Shown: positions 8,467 through 17,878, counted from the first letter of the stretch. The stretch is DNA of 64,000 bases from Bradyrhizobium algeriense (GCF_036924595.1 NZ_JAZHRV010000001.1:1674001-1738000), one strand, 5' to 3'. Numbers and translations: made by a program. The notes: a model not told the origin generated them from the letters alone.

Positions 8467-9480
8467 TCAGGCTGATTCCGCATGCTGCGGAAGGCCGCCG
8501 CGGTCGTGGAACAGCTTCTGTTCCCAGGCCAGCGCGTGGGAGGCGATGGTCTCGAGATTGTCGAATTGCGGCGTCCAGTCCAGCGTCGCATGAATGCGGC
8601 TGACGTCAGCGACCATCGTCACGATGTCGCCGGGACGGCGCGGCGCATATGAAACGGCGAAATTGCGCCCGGAGACGCGGCGGACGGCTTCAATGGTTTC
8701 GAGCACGGAGTAGCCGCGGCCGTAACCGCAGTTCAGCGTGATCGAGCTTTTGCCGTCGCGCAAATAGGCCAGCGCGGCGCGATGGGCTTGCGCGAGATCG
8801 CTGACATGGATGAAATCGCGGATGCAGCTTCCGTCCGGCGTCGGGTAGTCAGTGCCGTACACGTCGATCTTGGCGCGCTGGCCAGTCGCGGCTTCGACCG
8901 CGATCTTGAGCAGATGTGTGGCGCCGACGGTGGCGAGGCCGCAGCGGCCCAAAGGATCGGCGCCGGCGACGTTGAAGTAGCGCAGCACGACATAGTTCAT
9001 GCCATGGGCGGAAGCGACATCGTGCAGCATGATTTCCGTCATCAGCTTGGAAGAGCCGTAGGGCGACGCCGGCCGCGTCGGCGCATGTTCCGGCACCGGC
9101 ACCTGGTCCGGATTGCCGTAGACGGCAGCCGTCGACGAAAAGATGAAGCGGTTGACGCTGCCCTTGACCGCGGCATTCAAGAGGCTGCGGGTCGTCATGG
9201 TGTTGTTGCGATAATAGCCAAGCGGATCGCGCACGGATTCCGGCACCACGATGGAGCCGGCGAAATGAATGATGCTCTCGATGCCGTGCTGGGCGATCAC
9301 GCCTGCGACGAGATTTTCATCGCCGGCGTCGCCGATGAACAGCGGCACGCCTTCCGGCAGGAAGGCGGAGAATCCGGTGGACAAATTGTCGATCACGACG
9401 ACGCTTTCGCCGGCATCCACCAGCGCATGAACCGTGTGACTTCCGATATAGCCGGCGCCACCTGTGACGAGCACGGTCAT
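8467..9480 (-). CDS. galE: UDP-glucose 4-epimerase
   Basis: I place the start at the ATG at 9480 (GAGAGGTGG just upstream, and MTVLVTGGAGYIGSHT is the usual family N-terminus), giving 337 aa. Features are the NAD-binding GGAGYIGSH motif, the catalytic S-T residues in SSTAAVYG, the YxxxK pair in YGSSKLM, and FNVAGADPLGRCG followed by DGSCIRDFIHVSDLAQAH, both typical of GalE. It interconverts UDP-glucose and UDP-galactose (or the GlcNAc/GalNAc pair) for surface polysaccharides. It is divergent from the glycosyltransferase at 9650. Confidence 0.93.
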   Translation of the reverse strand: MTVLVTGGAGYIGSHTVHALVDAGESVVVIDNLSTGFSAFLPEGVPLFIGDAGDENLVAGVIAQHGIESIIHFAGSIVVPESVRDPLGYYRNNTMTTRSLLNAAVKGSVNRFIFSSTAAVYGNPDQVPVPEHAPTRPASPYGSSKLMTEIMLHDVASAHGMNYVVLRYFNVAGADPLGRCGLATVGATHLLKIAVEAATGQRAKIDVYGTDYPTPDGSCIRDFIHVSDLAQAHRAALAYLRDGKSSITLNCGYGRGYSVLETIEAVRRVSGRNFAVSYAPRRPGDIVTMVADVSRIHATLDWTPQFDNLETIASHALAWEQKLFHDRGGLPQHAESA

Positions 9481-9649
9481 GGGCCACCTCTCGCTCTTGA
9501 ATTTGGCGCGCCCGGACGCAAAACCGGTTTCCACGTTATGCTGGTCGCGCTCTATGGGCGGCGATGCTAGCGGGGCTGCGGTGAAGAGTGGGTTTCGGCA
9601 CGGGCGAACTGGCCACTATGCTTAATGTTGCGTATAGGAACTGGCTGAA

Positions 9650-10708
9650 ATGGAGCCGGACGTGCCGATCGAGAACAATTTGGCCAGTGATCTGCAACTG
9701 ATCGTGCCGAATCTGCACAGGCGCTATTCGGGCGTCACCGCGACCAACCGGATGGTGGCGCCGAAGCTTGCCACAATGTACCGCGCGGCGTGGCTCGGGC
9801 CGCATGCGCCCGACGGCATCGCGCGGATGGGTTTTGCGGATCTGTTGAAACTCCGGCGGCACCGCAACTCCCTGATCTGGCACGCTCGCCGTAACGACGA
9901 AATGATCGCGGGGCTATTGCTGCGCGCGCTCGGCTGGCCGCTGAAACTCGTCTTCACCTCGGCGGCGCAGCGGCATCACAAGCGGCTGACGCGCTGGCTG
10001 ATCCGGCAGATGGATGCGGTGATTGCCACTTCCGAACTCTCGGCGTCGTTTCTCAAGCGCAAGGCTGTTGTGGTGATGCATGGCGTCGATACCGATAGCT
10101 ACGCACCGCCGGCCGATCGCGCGACAGCGTTTGCGGAAGCCAAACTGCCGGGGCGTTACGCGATCGGCTGCTTTGGCCGGGTGCGCGCGCAAAAGGGCAC
10201 GGACGTCTTTGTCGAGGCGATGTGCCGGCTGCTGCCGCGTTATCCCGATTTCACCGCTGTCATCGTCGGCGCGGTGGTGCCGGAGCAGCAGGGCTTTGCC
10301 AACGGTCTGAAGCAGCAGATCGAGGCGGCTGGGCTGCAATCGCGCATCGTCATCACGGGCGAGCTCGAAATCGCGGAAGTGCAGCGCTGGTATCAGCGGC
10401 TGACGATCTACGCCTTCACCTCGCGCAATGAAGGCTTTGGCCTGACGCTGATCGAGGCGATGTCCTCAGGTGCGGCGCTGGTGGCGTCGCGCGCAGGCGC
10501 CGCCGAATTCGTGGTCGAGGATGGCGTGACCGGCGTGCTGACGCCGCCGGGGGATACCGAGGCGCTGGTCGCGGCGCTGGAGCCGTTGATGCGCGATCCG
10601 GCATCGGCAATCGCGATGGGCGAACATGCGCGCGCGCGTGTGCTGCAGAAATTCAGCCTCGAGGCGGAAGCGAACGCGATCGCCGCGGTCTATCGTACGC
10701 TCGGCTGA
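9650..10708 (+). CDS. Glycosyltransferase, GT4-type (GT-B fold)
   Basis: A 352-residue GT-B enzyme. The nucleotide-sugar binding half contains YAIGCFGRVRAQKGTDVFVEA, the IVGAVVPEQQGF turn, and EGFGLTLIEAMSSGAALVAS with the E-x7-E motif of retaining glycosyltransferases. HGVDTDSYAP marks the start of the C-terminal domain. It probably adds a sugar to the LPS core or a related glycolipid, given the heptose genes next door. It is convergent with gmhA. Its last 12 codons (NAIAAVYRTLG) have a decayed duplicate at 11448-11501, beyond gmhA. Confidence 0.88.
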   Translation: MEPDVPIENNLASDLQLIVPNLHRRYSGVTATNRMVAPKLATMYRAAWLGPHAPDGIARMGFADLLKLRRHRNSLIWHARRNDEMIAGLLLRALGWPLKLVFTSAAQRHHKRLTRWLIRQMDAVIATSELSASFLKRKAVVVMHGVDTDSYAPPADRATAFAEAKLPGRYAIGCFGRVRAQKGTDVFVEAMCRLLPRYPDFTAVIVGAVVPEQQGFANGLKQQIEAAGLQSRIVITGELEIAEVQRWYQRLTIYAFTSRNEGFGLTLIEAMSSGAALVASRAGAAEFVVEDGVTGVLTPPGDTEALVAALEPLMRDPASAIAMGEHARARVLQKFSLEAEANAIAAVYRTLG

Positions 10709-10769
10709 GAAGCGAAAACATGCTGCGCCGTCTCCATCGTGGTTGAGCGAAGCGGTAGGAGTACCCCGA

Positions 10770-11372
10770 TCATTCTTTGGCGGCCTCGCGCATCATGCCC
10801 TGCTCGATCTCGTCGCAGATGCCGTGGGCATACGCCATATAGATTTGCTGGATGACCGGCGTGTCGTCGCTCGGCACGACCAGCAGGTGATCGCAGGCCG
10901 TACGCAACGCTTCGCCGTTGCTCCCGGTGAAGCCGATAGTTACGAGACCGCGTTCACGTGCCATGCGCAGCGCCGCCAGAATGTTCCGCGAACGACCCGA
11001 GGTGGATAGGGCCATTAGTACGTCGCCGCGCATTCCCAGGCCTTCGACCTGACGGGCGAACACCCGCTCGAAGCTGTAGTCATTGCCAATCGCGGTCAGC
11101 GCAGAAGTATCTGTAGTCAAAGCCACCGCGGCATAGGCGGGTCGCTCTTTCTTGTAACGGCCCATTATTTCAGCGGCGATATGCTGGGCATCCGCGGCGC
11201 TGCCGCCATTGCCGATGATCAGCAGCCTGTTGCCGGAGCGCAGTGCGTCGACGATCGTCGCCGCGACCCTGTGCGCGGTGGCGAGCAACGCCGCGTCTCG
11301 CGCCGCACGCTCAAGCGCGGTTAACGAGTGTTGCAGATGGTTTGCGATAATGTCTTGGCTCAAGACGCACAC
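10770..11372 (-). CDS. gmhA: Sedoheptulose-7-phosphate isomerase (phosphoheptose isomerase)
   Basis: A SIS-fold protein of about 200 residues. GNGGSAADAQHIAAEIMGRYKKERPAYAAVAL, NDYSFERVFARQVE and ALSTSGRSRNILAA are diagnostic of GmhA, as is the C-terminal YMAYAHGICDEIE. It turns sedoheptulose 7-phosphate into D-glycero-manno-heptose 7-phosphate, the first step of ADP-heptose synthesis. The start is uncertain: GTG at 11372 or TTG at 11363 (which gives MSQDIIANH). Neither has a strong ribosome binding site. It lies between a glycosyltransferase and waaF, and the presence of a duplicated glycosyltransferase tail on its far side suggests that gmhA came in by a local rearrangement. Confidence 0.92.
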   Translation of the reverse strand: MCVLSQDIIANHLQHSLTALERAARDAALLATAHRVAATIVDALRSGNRLLIIGNGGSAADAQHIAAEIMGRYKKERPAYAAVALTTDTSALTAIGNDYSFERVFARQVEGLGMRGDVLMALSTSGRSRNILAALRMARERGLVTIGFTGSNGEALRTACDHLLVVPSDDTPVIQQIYMAYAHGICDEIEQGMMREAAKE

Positions 11373-11447
11373 ACGGTGTTGCAATTGTTGGCCTTGGTAG
11401 AGATAGCTGTGCGGCGGCGCAAGCTTGGCAATGGTCAGTGCAGGGAA

Positions 11448-11501
11448 GCGTGTGCTGTAGAGACGAACGCAATCGCCGCGGTCTATCGCGCTCTGGTGTG
11501 A
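11448..11501 (+). pseudogene. Decayed duplicate of the C-terminus of the 9650-10708 glycosyltransferase
   Basis: The plus strand here repeats the end of the glycosyltransferase gene. GCGTGTGCTG at 11448 matches GCGTGTGCTG before its last codons, then about 19 bases are missing, then CGAACGCAATCGCCGCGG matches CGAACGCGATCGCCGCGG with one change, through GTCTATCG, and the frame ends NAIAAVYRALV-stop against NAIAAVYRTLG-stop. The gap puts the two halves out of frame. Its last 19 bases overlap the 3' end of the convergent waaF gene, so this tail is likely the original neighbour of waaF. Confidence 0.65.
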
Positions 11502-12550
11502 GTCACCAGCAGGCGCTGCGCCACGTCGGCCACGTAGGAGGGATCGATGTCGCGCATGCAGCGGTGATCGTTCATGGTGCAGACGGTGCGTTGGCAGGGC
11601 TGGCAGGGCAGCACCGCCTTGGTCTGAACAACCGTCGCGGCAAGACCGTTCAGCGGCGCCCACAGATAGGGACTGGTGGGGCCGAAAATGCCCATGGTCG
11701 GCGTGCCGATCGCCGCCGCGATGTGCATCAGGCCGGAATCGTTCGAGATGGCGACGCCGGCCGCCGCCATCGCCAGGATGCCGTTGCGCAGGTCTGACCC
11801 GGTGAGGTCGCGGACCTTGCCGCGGCCGGCGGCAACGATCTCCTGCGCCAGCGCCTTCTCGCCGGGGCCGCCGACCACCCAGACGTCGAGCCCGCGCTCG
11901 ACCAGGAGCCGTGCGGCGCCGGGGTAATAGGTCCAGCGCTTGGAGGCGCCGACGGACCCAGGGGCGAGCGCGACCGCCGGACCCATGCCGAGGTCGTTGG
12001 CCTGCCGCCAGCGCGCGATTTCCTCCGGCGGCACAAAGAGTTGCGGCACCGGCCATTCGCCCGGCAGCGGCGCACCGGCAGGCAGCGCCAGCGCGGCATT
12101 CTTGTCGATGAAGCGAGGCAGGGCTTTTTCGCCCCAGCGCATCCGGTTGATCAGCCCAAATCTTGCCTCGCCGAAAAAGCCGACGCGCTCGGGGATCCCG
12201 GCCAGCGTCGGCGCAATCGCGGCTTTCCAGGTGCGAGGCAGGACGAGGGCGGTTCCATAACCCCGGGAGCGCAGCTCGGTGGCCAGCCCCCACTGCTTGG
12301 CTACCGCCAGCCGGCCGCGGGGCAGGTCCCAGACGATCCCGGCGCGAACACCCGGCATGTAGTCGACCAAGGGCGCGCAGAGCGAGGTCACCAGCAGATC
12401 GACCGGCCGGTTCGGCCAGCGGTCTTTGAGGACACGCACGACCGTGTGGCCGCGGACGAAATCGCCGATCCACATATAGGGCACGATCAGGATCGGCCGC
12501 GTGTCGGCGGCATCCTCCGTCTCGATCCCATAAAGTGAATTAATGTTCAT
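11483..12550 (-). CDS. waaF: ADP-heptose:LPS heptosyltransferase II (GT9 family)
   Basis: The 355-residue protein has the GT9 layout. An N-terminal acceptor domain begins ILIVPYMWIGDFVRGHTVVRVLKDRWP, and the C-terminal domain has LAPGSVGASKRW and the ADP-heptose-binding SNDSGLMHIAAAIGTP-TMGIFGPTSP. The cysteine-rich end PCQPCQRTVCTMNDHRCM is usual for WaaF-type members. It transfers L-glycero-D-manno-heptose to the LPS inner core on the cytoplasmic face of the inner membrane. The genes for making the donor (gmhA, hldD, hldE) flank it. A GT9 heptosyltransferase of other numbering (WaaC/WaaQ) cannot be excluded. Confidence 0.87.
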   Translation of the reverse strand: MNINSLYGIETEDAADTRPILIVPYMWIGDFVRGHTVVRVLKDRWPNRPVDLLVTSLCAPLVDYMPGVRAGIVWDLPRGRLAVAKQWGLATELRSRGYGTALVLPRTWKAAIAPTLAGIPERVGFFGEARFGLINRMRWGEKALPRFIDKNAALALPAGAPLPGEWPVPQLFVPPEEIARWRQANDLGMGPAVALAPGSVGASKRWTYYPGAARLLVERGLDVWVVGGPGEKALAQEIVAAGRGKVRDLTGSDLRNGILAMAAAGVAISNDSGLMHIAAAIGTPTMGIFGPTSPYLWAPLNGLAATVVQTKAVLPCQPCQRTVCTMNDHRCMRDIDPSYVADVAQRLLVTHTRAR

Positions 12551-12656
12551 ATCTTACGTTCGACGCCCAGGGCGATTCCGGCTCCGGGAGGTAACCGCTC
12601 TGCAAGGGCAGGTAAAGTCGAACGATCCGCCTTCCACCGCCCCAAACAAGCTCGAT

Positions 12657-12752
12657 CTCGGTTCTGATGAAATCAGAACCGAGGTCCTATCCTTTTGGTT
12701 TGACGCGCTTTCCTAACGCGAACCGGACGCCACTTCGCTTGAAAACGCTTTG
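12657..12752. repeat. Hairpin plus probable dispersed repeat between waaF and hldD
   Basis: CTCGGTTCTGAT (12657-12668) and ATCAGAACCGAG (12672-12683) form a perfect 12 bp hairpin with a 3-base loop. The following stretch (TTTGACGCG, then ACGCGAACCGG, then CCACTTCGCTTGAAAACGCT) resembles, from memory, a common intergenic repeat of Bradyrhizobium-type genomes. It lies in the shared upstream region of the divergent waaF and hldD genes, so it may also affect their expression. Confidence 0.5.
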
Positions 12753-12813
12753 AGTTGCCTGCCGCGCGGGAGTGGGGCAAAGCTTTGCCCGAACAATCAT
12801 GGCAGGGGATGGC

Positions 12814-13791
12814 ATGTTGCTGGTGACCGGGGGCGCCGGTTTTATCGGATCGAACGTCGTGGCTGCGTTGAATGACGCCGGCCGGGACGTGGCCGTATGC
12901 GATGTGCTCGGCCAGGACGGCAAATGGCGCAATCTGGCCAAGCGCCGGCTCGCCGATGTCGTGCCGCCCTCGGAACTGATGGACTGGCTGAAGGGCCGCC
13001 GGCTGGAGGCCGTCATTCATCTCGGCGCCATCTCCGAGACCACGGCGACCGACGGCGATCTGGTGATCGAGACCAACTTCCGGCTGTCGATGCGGCTCCT
13101 GGACTGGTGCACGGCGAACGCCACGCCGCTGATCTACGCGTCCTCGGCGGCGACCTATGGCGACGGCAGCGAAGGCTTCAGCGACGACCAATCCATGGAC
13201 GCCCTGAAGAAGCTGCGGCCGATGAACCTCTACGGCTGGAGCAAGCATCTGTTCGACATGGCGGTGGCTGAACGCGCCGCGCGCGGCGAACGGCTGCCGC
13301 CGCAATGGGCCGGGTTGAAGTTTTTCAACGTGTTCGGCCCCAACGAATATCACAAGGGCACGATGATGAGCGTGCTGGCGCGGCGCTTCGACGACGTCAA
13401 GGCCGGGCGCCCCGTGCAATTGTTCAAGTCGCACCGCGAAGGCATCGCCGACGGCGACCAGCGGCGCGACTTCATCTATGTCGACGACGTCGTACGCGTG
13501 ACGATGTGGCTGTTGGCGACATCAGGCGTCAGCGGCATCTTCAATGTCGGCACCGGCACCGCGCGCAGCTTTCGCGACCTGATGCTGTCGGCCTATGCGG
13601 CGCTCGGCGCCACGCCGAACATCCAGTATATCGACATGCCCGAAGCGATCCGCGGCAGCTATCAATACTTCACCCAGAGCGAAGTCGATCGGTTGCTGCG
13701 CGCCGGCTATAATGGCGGCTTCACCGCGCTGGAAGACGCGGTCGAGCGTTACGTGAAGGGTTTCCTCGATCGCACCGATCGCTTTCGCTGA
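12814..13791 (+). CDS. hldD: ADP-L-glycero-D-manno-heptose 6-epimerase
   Basis: Short-chain dehydrogenase fold with the NADP site GGAGFIGSNVVAAL at the very N-terminus, HLGAISETTATDGDLVIETN, SSAATYGDG, the catalytic YGWSKHLFD, and the HldD-specific GLKFFNVFGPNEYHKGTMMSV. The start at 12814 (MLLVTGGAGF, AGGGGA at 12804-12809) gives 325 aa; an in-frame ATG at 12799 is the alternative. It converts ADP-D-glycero- to ADP-L-glycero-manno-heptose, the donor for WaaF. It is followed 18 bp later by hldE and is probably cotranscribed with it. Confidence 0.93.
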   Translation: MLLVTGGAGFIGSNVVAALNDAGRDVAVCDVLGQDGKWRNLAKRRLADVVPPSELMDWLKGRRLEAVIHLGAISETTATDGDLVIETNFRLSMRLLDWCTANATPLIYASSAATYGDGSEGFSDDQSMDALKKLRPMNLYGWSKHLFDMAVAERAARGERLPPQWAGLKFFNVFGPNEYHKGTMMSVLARRFDDVKAGRPVQLFKSHREGIADGDQRRDFIYVDDVVRVTMWLLATSGVSGIFNVGTGTARSFRDLMLSAYAALGATPNIQYIDMPEAIRGSYQYFTQSEVDRLLRAGYNGGFTALEDAVERYVKGFLDRTDRFR

Positions 13792-13809
13792 TGGGCACCA
13801 GGTACACAG

Positions 13810-15282
13810 ATGTTCGATTTTGAAGCCCTGAGCCAGGCGATCCCGCGTCAGACCGTGCTCTGCGTCGGCGACCTCATGCTCGACGAATTCGTCTATGGCG
13901 AGGTGTCGCGCGTTTCGCCGGAGGCACCGGCGCCCGTGATTGCGGTCCAGCGCAGCGAGACCAATATCGGCGGCGCCGGCAATGTCGCGCGCAACATCGC
14001 CGCTCTCGGCGCGCGCTGCATCTTCGCAGGCCTGGTCGGCGAGGACGAGGCGGGCGCGAAGCTGAAGGCCGATCTGGCGCGGGAGAAGTTGATCGAGGCC
14101 GTGCTGGTCTCCGATTCTTCCCGCCCGACGACGCGCAAGGTGCGCTTCGTCTCCGAGCATTTTTCCACCCACATGCTGCGCGCGGATTGGGAGCAGGCCG
14201 TTCCGGCCTCGGCGGATGTGGAGCAAAAGCTGATCGACGCGATCTTGCCGCAGATCGCGCGCGCCGATATCGTGCTGCTATCCGACTACGCCAAGGGCGT
14301 GCTGACGGCGCGCGTCATCCGCAACATCATCGACGCCGCGAAGAAGCTCGGCAAGCGCGTGATCGTCGACCCCAAGAGCGCCAATTTCGCGATCTATCGC
14401 GGTGCCACGCTCTTGACGCCCAACCGCAAGGAATTTGCGGAAGCCACCCGCAGCCGAGCCGATACCGACCTGAACATTGCCGGCGCGGCGCAGGATGCGA
14501 TGGTTCTCGCCGATTGCGAGGCGATGCTGGTGACGCAGAGCGAACACGGCATGACGCTGGTGGCGCGCGGCGGCGAGGCGATCCACGTGCCGGCGTTGCC
14601 GGTCAAGGTGCGCGACGTCTCGGGCGCGGGCGACACGGTCGCCGCCGTGCTGGCGCTTTCGCTTGCGGCCGGCGCCGACTGGGAGACGGCGCTGCGGATG
14701 GCGAATGCGGCAGCTGCAGTTGCGGTCGGCAAGAAGGGCACCGCGACCGTGACGCCGGCGGAACTGCGGCGGAAGATCCTGCCGCATGCGTCGCTGGCGG
14801 CCGAAGAGAAGATCGTGCCTGCTGGCGGCGATCTCGATGCACATCTGGCGGAATGGCGCCGGCAGGGATTGCGTATCGGCTTCACCAATGGCTGCTTCGA
14901 CATCCTGCATCCCGGCCACGTCAAGGTGCTGACGGCCGCGCGCCGCGCCTGCGACCGGCTGATCGTCGGGCTCAACAGCGATGCCTCGACGAAACGGCTG
15001 AAGGGCGAGGGGCGTCCGGTTCAGGACGAGCAGGCGCGCGCCGAAGTGCTGGCGGCGCTAGAGGCGGTCGATCTCGTCGCGATCTTCGAGGAAGACACGC
15101 CGATCGAACTGATCGCGAAAGTGCGGCCGAGCGTGCTGGTCAAGGGCGGCGACTATACCCGCGAGCAGGTCGTCGGCCACGAGATCGTCGAGGCTGCCGG
15201 CGGCGAGGTCGTGCTCGTCGACATTCTGGCGGGCCACAGTACGACGTCGCTGGTCGACCGCGCGCGCGGAGGCAAGGCGTGA
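13810..15282 (+). CDS. hldE: Bifunctional heptose 7-phosphate kinase / heptose 1-phosphate adenylyltransferase
   Basis: 490 residues in two domains. Residues 1 to about 320 are a ribokinase-type sugar kinase ([15 protein letters not shown] near the N-terminus; anion-hole motif [21 protein letters not shown]). Residues about 350-490 are a cytidylyltransferase-like domain ([18 protein letters not shown] with the HxGH motif, then the [10 protein letters not shown] strand). The two activities give heptose 1,7-bisphosphate and, after GmhB, ADP-heptose. No gmhB is in the window. The stop overlaps the GTG start of the next gene (GTGA), a sign of translational coupling with the ligase-like gene. Confidence 0.95.
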   Translation: MFDFEALSQAIPRQTVLCVGDLMLDEFVYGEVSRVSPEAPAPVIAVQRSETNIGGAGNVARNIAALGARCIFAGLVGEDEAGAKLKADLAREKLIEAVLVSDSSRPTTRKVRFVSEHFSTHMLRADWEQAVPASADVEQKLIDAILPQIARADIVLLSDYAKGVLTARVIRNIIDAAKKLGKRVIVDPKSANFAIYRGATLLTPNRKEFAEATRSRADTDLNIAGAAQDAMVLADCEAMLVTQSEHGMTLVARGGEAIHVPALPVKVRDVSGAGDTVAAVLALSLAAGADWETALRMANAAAAVAVGKKGTATVTPAELRRKILPHASLAAEEKIVPAGGDLDAHLAEWRRQGLRIGFTNGCFDILHPGHVKVLTAARRACDRLIVGLNSDASTKRLKGEGRPVQDEQARAEVLAALEAVDLVAIFEEDTPIELIAKVRPSVLVKGGDYTREQVVGHEIVEAAGGEVVLVDILAGHSTTSLVDRARGGKA

Positions 15283-16568
15283 GCCTGAGCGCTGCGGCTC
15301 CACCGATGTCGCTGGTGCGGCGGTCTTGGCGAGACCGGGCGCTGTGGATGACGATCGCGGATGTTTTTGCAATTCTGGCCGCGTTCACATTGCCCTGGTC
15401 GACGACGCTGGTGGCGATCTTCGTGCCCTGCTGGCTCGGCGCCGTGGCGTTGGTGATGGACTGGCGGGCCTACGGGCGCTTGCTGAAACAGCCGATCTGC
15501 TACCTGCCGTTTGCGCTGGTTGGTCTCGCTCTTGTCGGCACGCTCTGGTCGGACGCGGCATGGGGCGCGCGGCTTTACGCCATAGCTCCCACCCTCAAGC
15601 TGCTGGTGCTGCCGGGGCTGTTCTATCATTTTGAACGGTCGTCGCGCGGGATGTGGGTCTTCGTCGCATTCCTGGTGTCCTGCGCGCTGCTGATGGTGGT
15701 GTCGTGGCTCGTTGCATACGATCCCAGTCTTTCGCTCAAGCCGAGCCAAAATGACGCGCGAGGCGTATTCGTCAAAAACTACATCGACCAAAGCCAGGAA
15801 TTTGCGCTGTGCGCGGTGGCATTGGTCTATCCGTTCCTGCGCCTCGTGCGGGCGGGAAAATTCTGGCAATCTCTGTTGCTGGGGCTGATCTCGGTCTGTT
15901 TTATTGACACCATGGCGTTCATTGTCACTTCGCGGACGGCGATCGTTACGATGCCGGTCATGTTGGCGGTGTTTGCGCTGGTTCATCTGAGGCCGCGAAC
16001 CAGCTTGATCATCATCGGCGTGATGATCGCCTTGGTCGGCCTGCTTTGGGTTACCACGACCGACTTGCGCTGGGGTCCCAAGAGATTTCTGAGGGACTAT
16101 CAGCTCTACAAGACCGAACAGCGTGTGACGTCGATCGGGCTTCGGCTCGAGTTCTGGCAAAAATCCCTGCAGTTCATTTCGGAGGCGCCGGTCATTGGTC
16201 ACGGGACGGGCTCGCTGCGCGGACTCTACGAGCGGGCGGCGAACGGTCACTCCGATCCGCTCCAGGGCGATATTATTAGCAATCCGCACAACCAGACGTT
16301 GAATGTTGCGGTGCAGTGGGGTATGTTGGGGGTCATCCTGTTGTATGCGATGTGGCTGGTGCATCTGCTGCTATTTCGTGGCGAGGGTCTCGTCGCCTGG
16401 ATCGGATTGCTTGTCGTCGTGCAGAATATCTTCACCTCGCTGTTCAACTCGCACCTCTTCGATTTTCATGAGGGATGGATGTACGTACTAGGCGTCGGGG
16501 TTGCTGGCGGTATGACGCGCGCGGCCAAGCAACGCGGGCTGCCTGCGGCTCCGGTGATGTCGCGATGA
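15279..16568 (+). CDS. O-antigen ligase / polymerase family membrane protein, copy 1
   Basis: The GTG at 15279 overlaps the hldE stop and has GGAGG at 15269-15273. The 429-residue product has about ten hydrophobic segments and the Wzy_C/WaaL-type periplasmic loop with [17 protein letters not shown] and [14 protein letters not shown], whose H-N-x-x-L resembles the conserved H-N-x-Y-L of this family. Such proteins transfer lipid-linked polymer to lipid A-core, or polymerise repeat units. The next gene is a close paralogue. Which of the two roles (WaaL ligase or Wzy polymerase) applies cannot be told from sequence alone; the coupling to hldE favours LPS. Confidence 0.85.
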   Translation: MSLSAAAPPMSLVRRSWRDRALWMTIADVFAILAAFTLPWSTTLVAIFVPCWLGAVALVMDWRAYGRLLKQPICYLPFALVGLALVGTLWSDAAWGARLYAIAPTLKLLVLPGLFYHFERSSRGMWVFVAFLVSCALLMVVSWLVAYDPSLSLKPSQNDARGVFVKNYIDQSQEFALCAVALVYPFLRLVRAGKFWQSLLLGLISVCFIDTMAFIVTSRTAIVTMPVMLAVFALVHLRPRTSLIIIGVMIALVGLLWVTTTDLRWGPKRFLRDYQLYKTEQRVTSIGLRLEFWQKSLQFISEAPVIGHGTGSLRGLYERAANGHSDPLQGDIISNPHNQTLNVAVQWGMLGVILLYAMWLVHLLLFRGEGLVAWIGLLVVVQNIFTSLFNSHLFDFHEGWMYVLGVGVAGGMTRAAKQRGLPAAPVMSR

Positions 16569-17878
16569 CGGCCGCAGATCGCCTGCGCAACACGATGAGC
16601 TCGTGCGGCTCGATGGTTTCGTGGCTTTCGGCCCGGCACGATCCGGCGGCACGGATGCGGAACGTCGATCTCATCGCGGTCCTGGTTGCGGTGCTTTTGC
16701 CGTGGTCGACCAGCGGCGTCGGCATCGGCATGGTGCTGTGGCTTGCGGCCCTTGCCACCACGCTGGAATTGCGGCCGTTCCTGCATTCGTTGAAGCGCCC
16801 GATCTGTGTGCTTCCGATTGCACTGGTGGCATTGGCCGCAATGGGAACCCTGTGGTCGGACGCGCCTTGGAGCGCGCGCACTTATGCCTTGAGCCCCGCG
16901 ACGAAGCTGCTCGTATTGCCGTTCCTGTTCTATCATTTCGAGCGCTCGACGCGCGGCATGTGGGTATTCATCGCGTTCCTGGCGTCCTGCACGCTGCTGA
17001 CGGTCGCGTCCTGGATAGTCGCGTTTGATCCCAGCCTCTCGCTGAAGGCTCCCGGCGAGCCGACAGGGCACGGCATCTTCGTCAAGAACTATATCGCCCA
17101 GAGTCAGGAATTCGTGTTGTGCGCGGTCGTGCTCGCTTTCCCCATCATCACGCTGCTGCGAGACGGGAAAGTCCGGCAAGCGCTGTTGCTGGCGCTTGTT
17201 GCGGCGAACTTCGTCGTCAACATGGTATTCGTTGTCGTGTCGCGTACGGCACTGGTGACGCTGCCGGTGATGCTCGCCGTGTTCGCGATGGCGCACCTGA
17301 AATGGCGAACCAACGTCATGCTGTTGGTTGTCGCCGCCGTATTCGGCGCGCTGGCCTGGACGGTATCGCCTCAACTGCAGGCGACGACGGACAAGTTCGC
17401 GCGGGATTACCGGGTCTACAAGGAGTTCAATCAGCCGACGTCGATCGGGCTGCGGCTCGAATTCTGGGAGAAGTCGCTGCGCTTCTTTGCCGAGGCGCCG
17501 GTCATCGGCCACGGCACGGGATCGACGCGAGGACTGTTCGAGGCGGCGGCGACCGGACCTGCGATACTGGCGCAGGGGCAGGTGATCGGGAACCCGCACA
17601 ACCAGACCCTCAACGTCGCGGTCCAGTGGGGCACGGTCGGGGTCGTGATCCTGTACGCGATGTGGCTTTCGCATTTCTCGCTGTTTCGCGGCGAGGGGCT
17701 GGCGGCCTGGATCGGGCTGATGGTGGTGCTGCAGAACATGTTCAGTTCGCTGTTCAACTCGCATCTATTCGATTTTCATGAAGGCTGGATGTATGTGCTG
17801 GGCGTCGGTATAGCCGGAGGCATGGTGCTGCGCGCCAGGTCAGGGGATGCGGAATCTTCCGGAACAACCCGGCCATGA
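16565..17878 (+). CDS. O-antigen ligase / polymerase family membrane protein, copy 2
   Basis: The ATG at 16565 overlaps the stop of copy 1 (ATGA). At 437 residues it has the same length, topology and motifs as copy 1: the LWSDAPW and FYHFERSTRGMWVF stretches, [46 protein letters not shown] and [14 protein letters not shown] all align with copy 1. The two clearly come from a tandem duplication. Divergence is greatest in the N-terminus and the loop after DPSLSLK. One copy may act as ligase and one as polymerase, or the two may act on different acceptors; the sequence gives no proof. Confidence 0.85.
   Translation: MTAADRLRNTMSSCGSMVSWLSARHDPAARMRNVDLIAVLVAVLLPWSTSGVGIGMVLWLAALATTLELRPFLHSLKRPICVLPIALVALAAMGTLWSDAPWSARTYALSPATKLLVLPFLFYHFERSTRGMWVFIAFLASCTLLTVASWIVAFDPSLSLKAPGEPTGHGIFVKNYIAQSQEFVLCAVVLAFPIITLLRDGKVRQALLLALVAANFVVNMVFVVVSRTALVTLPVMLAVFAMAHLKWRTNVMLLVVAAVFGALAWTVSPQLQATTDKFARDYRVYKEFNQPTSIGLRLEFWEKSLRFFAEAPVIGHGTGSTRGLFEAAATGPAILAQGQVIGNPHNQTLNVAVQWGTVGVVILYAMWLSHFSLFRGEGLAAWIGLMVVLQNMFSSLFNSHLFDFHEGWMYVLGVGIAGGMVLRARSGDAESSGTTRP

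Noticed and set aside
10770..12473. Single long minus-strand frame spanning gmhA and most of waaF
   Set aside because: Only its last 200 codons code for GmhA. The first part is a shifted frame of waaF with low-complexity Arg-rich sequence.
14187..16568. Long plus-strand frame through hldE into the first ligase gene
   Set aside because: The part before 15279 is a frame shadow of hldE (Arg/Gly/Ala-rich); the ligase begins at the GTG with a good ribosome binding site.
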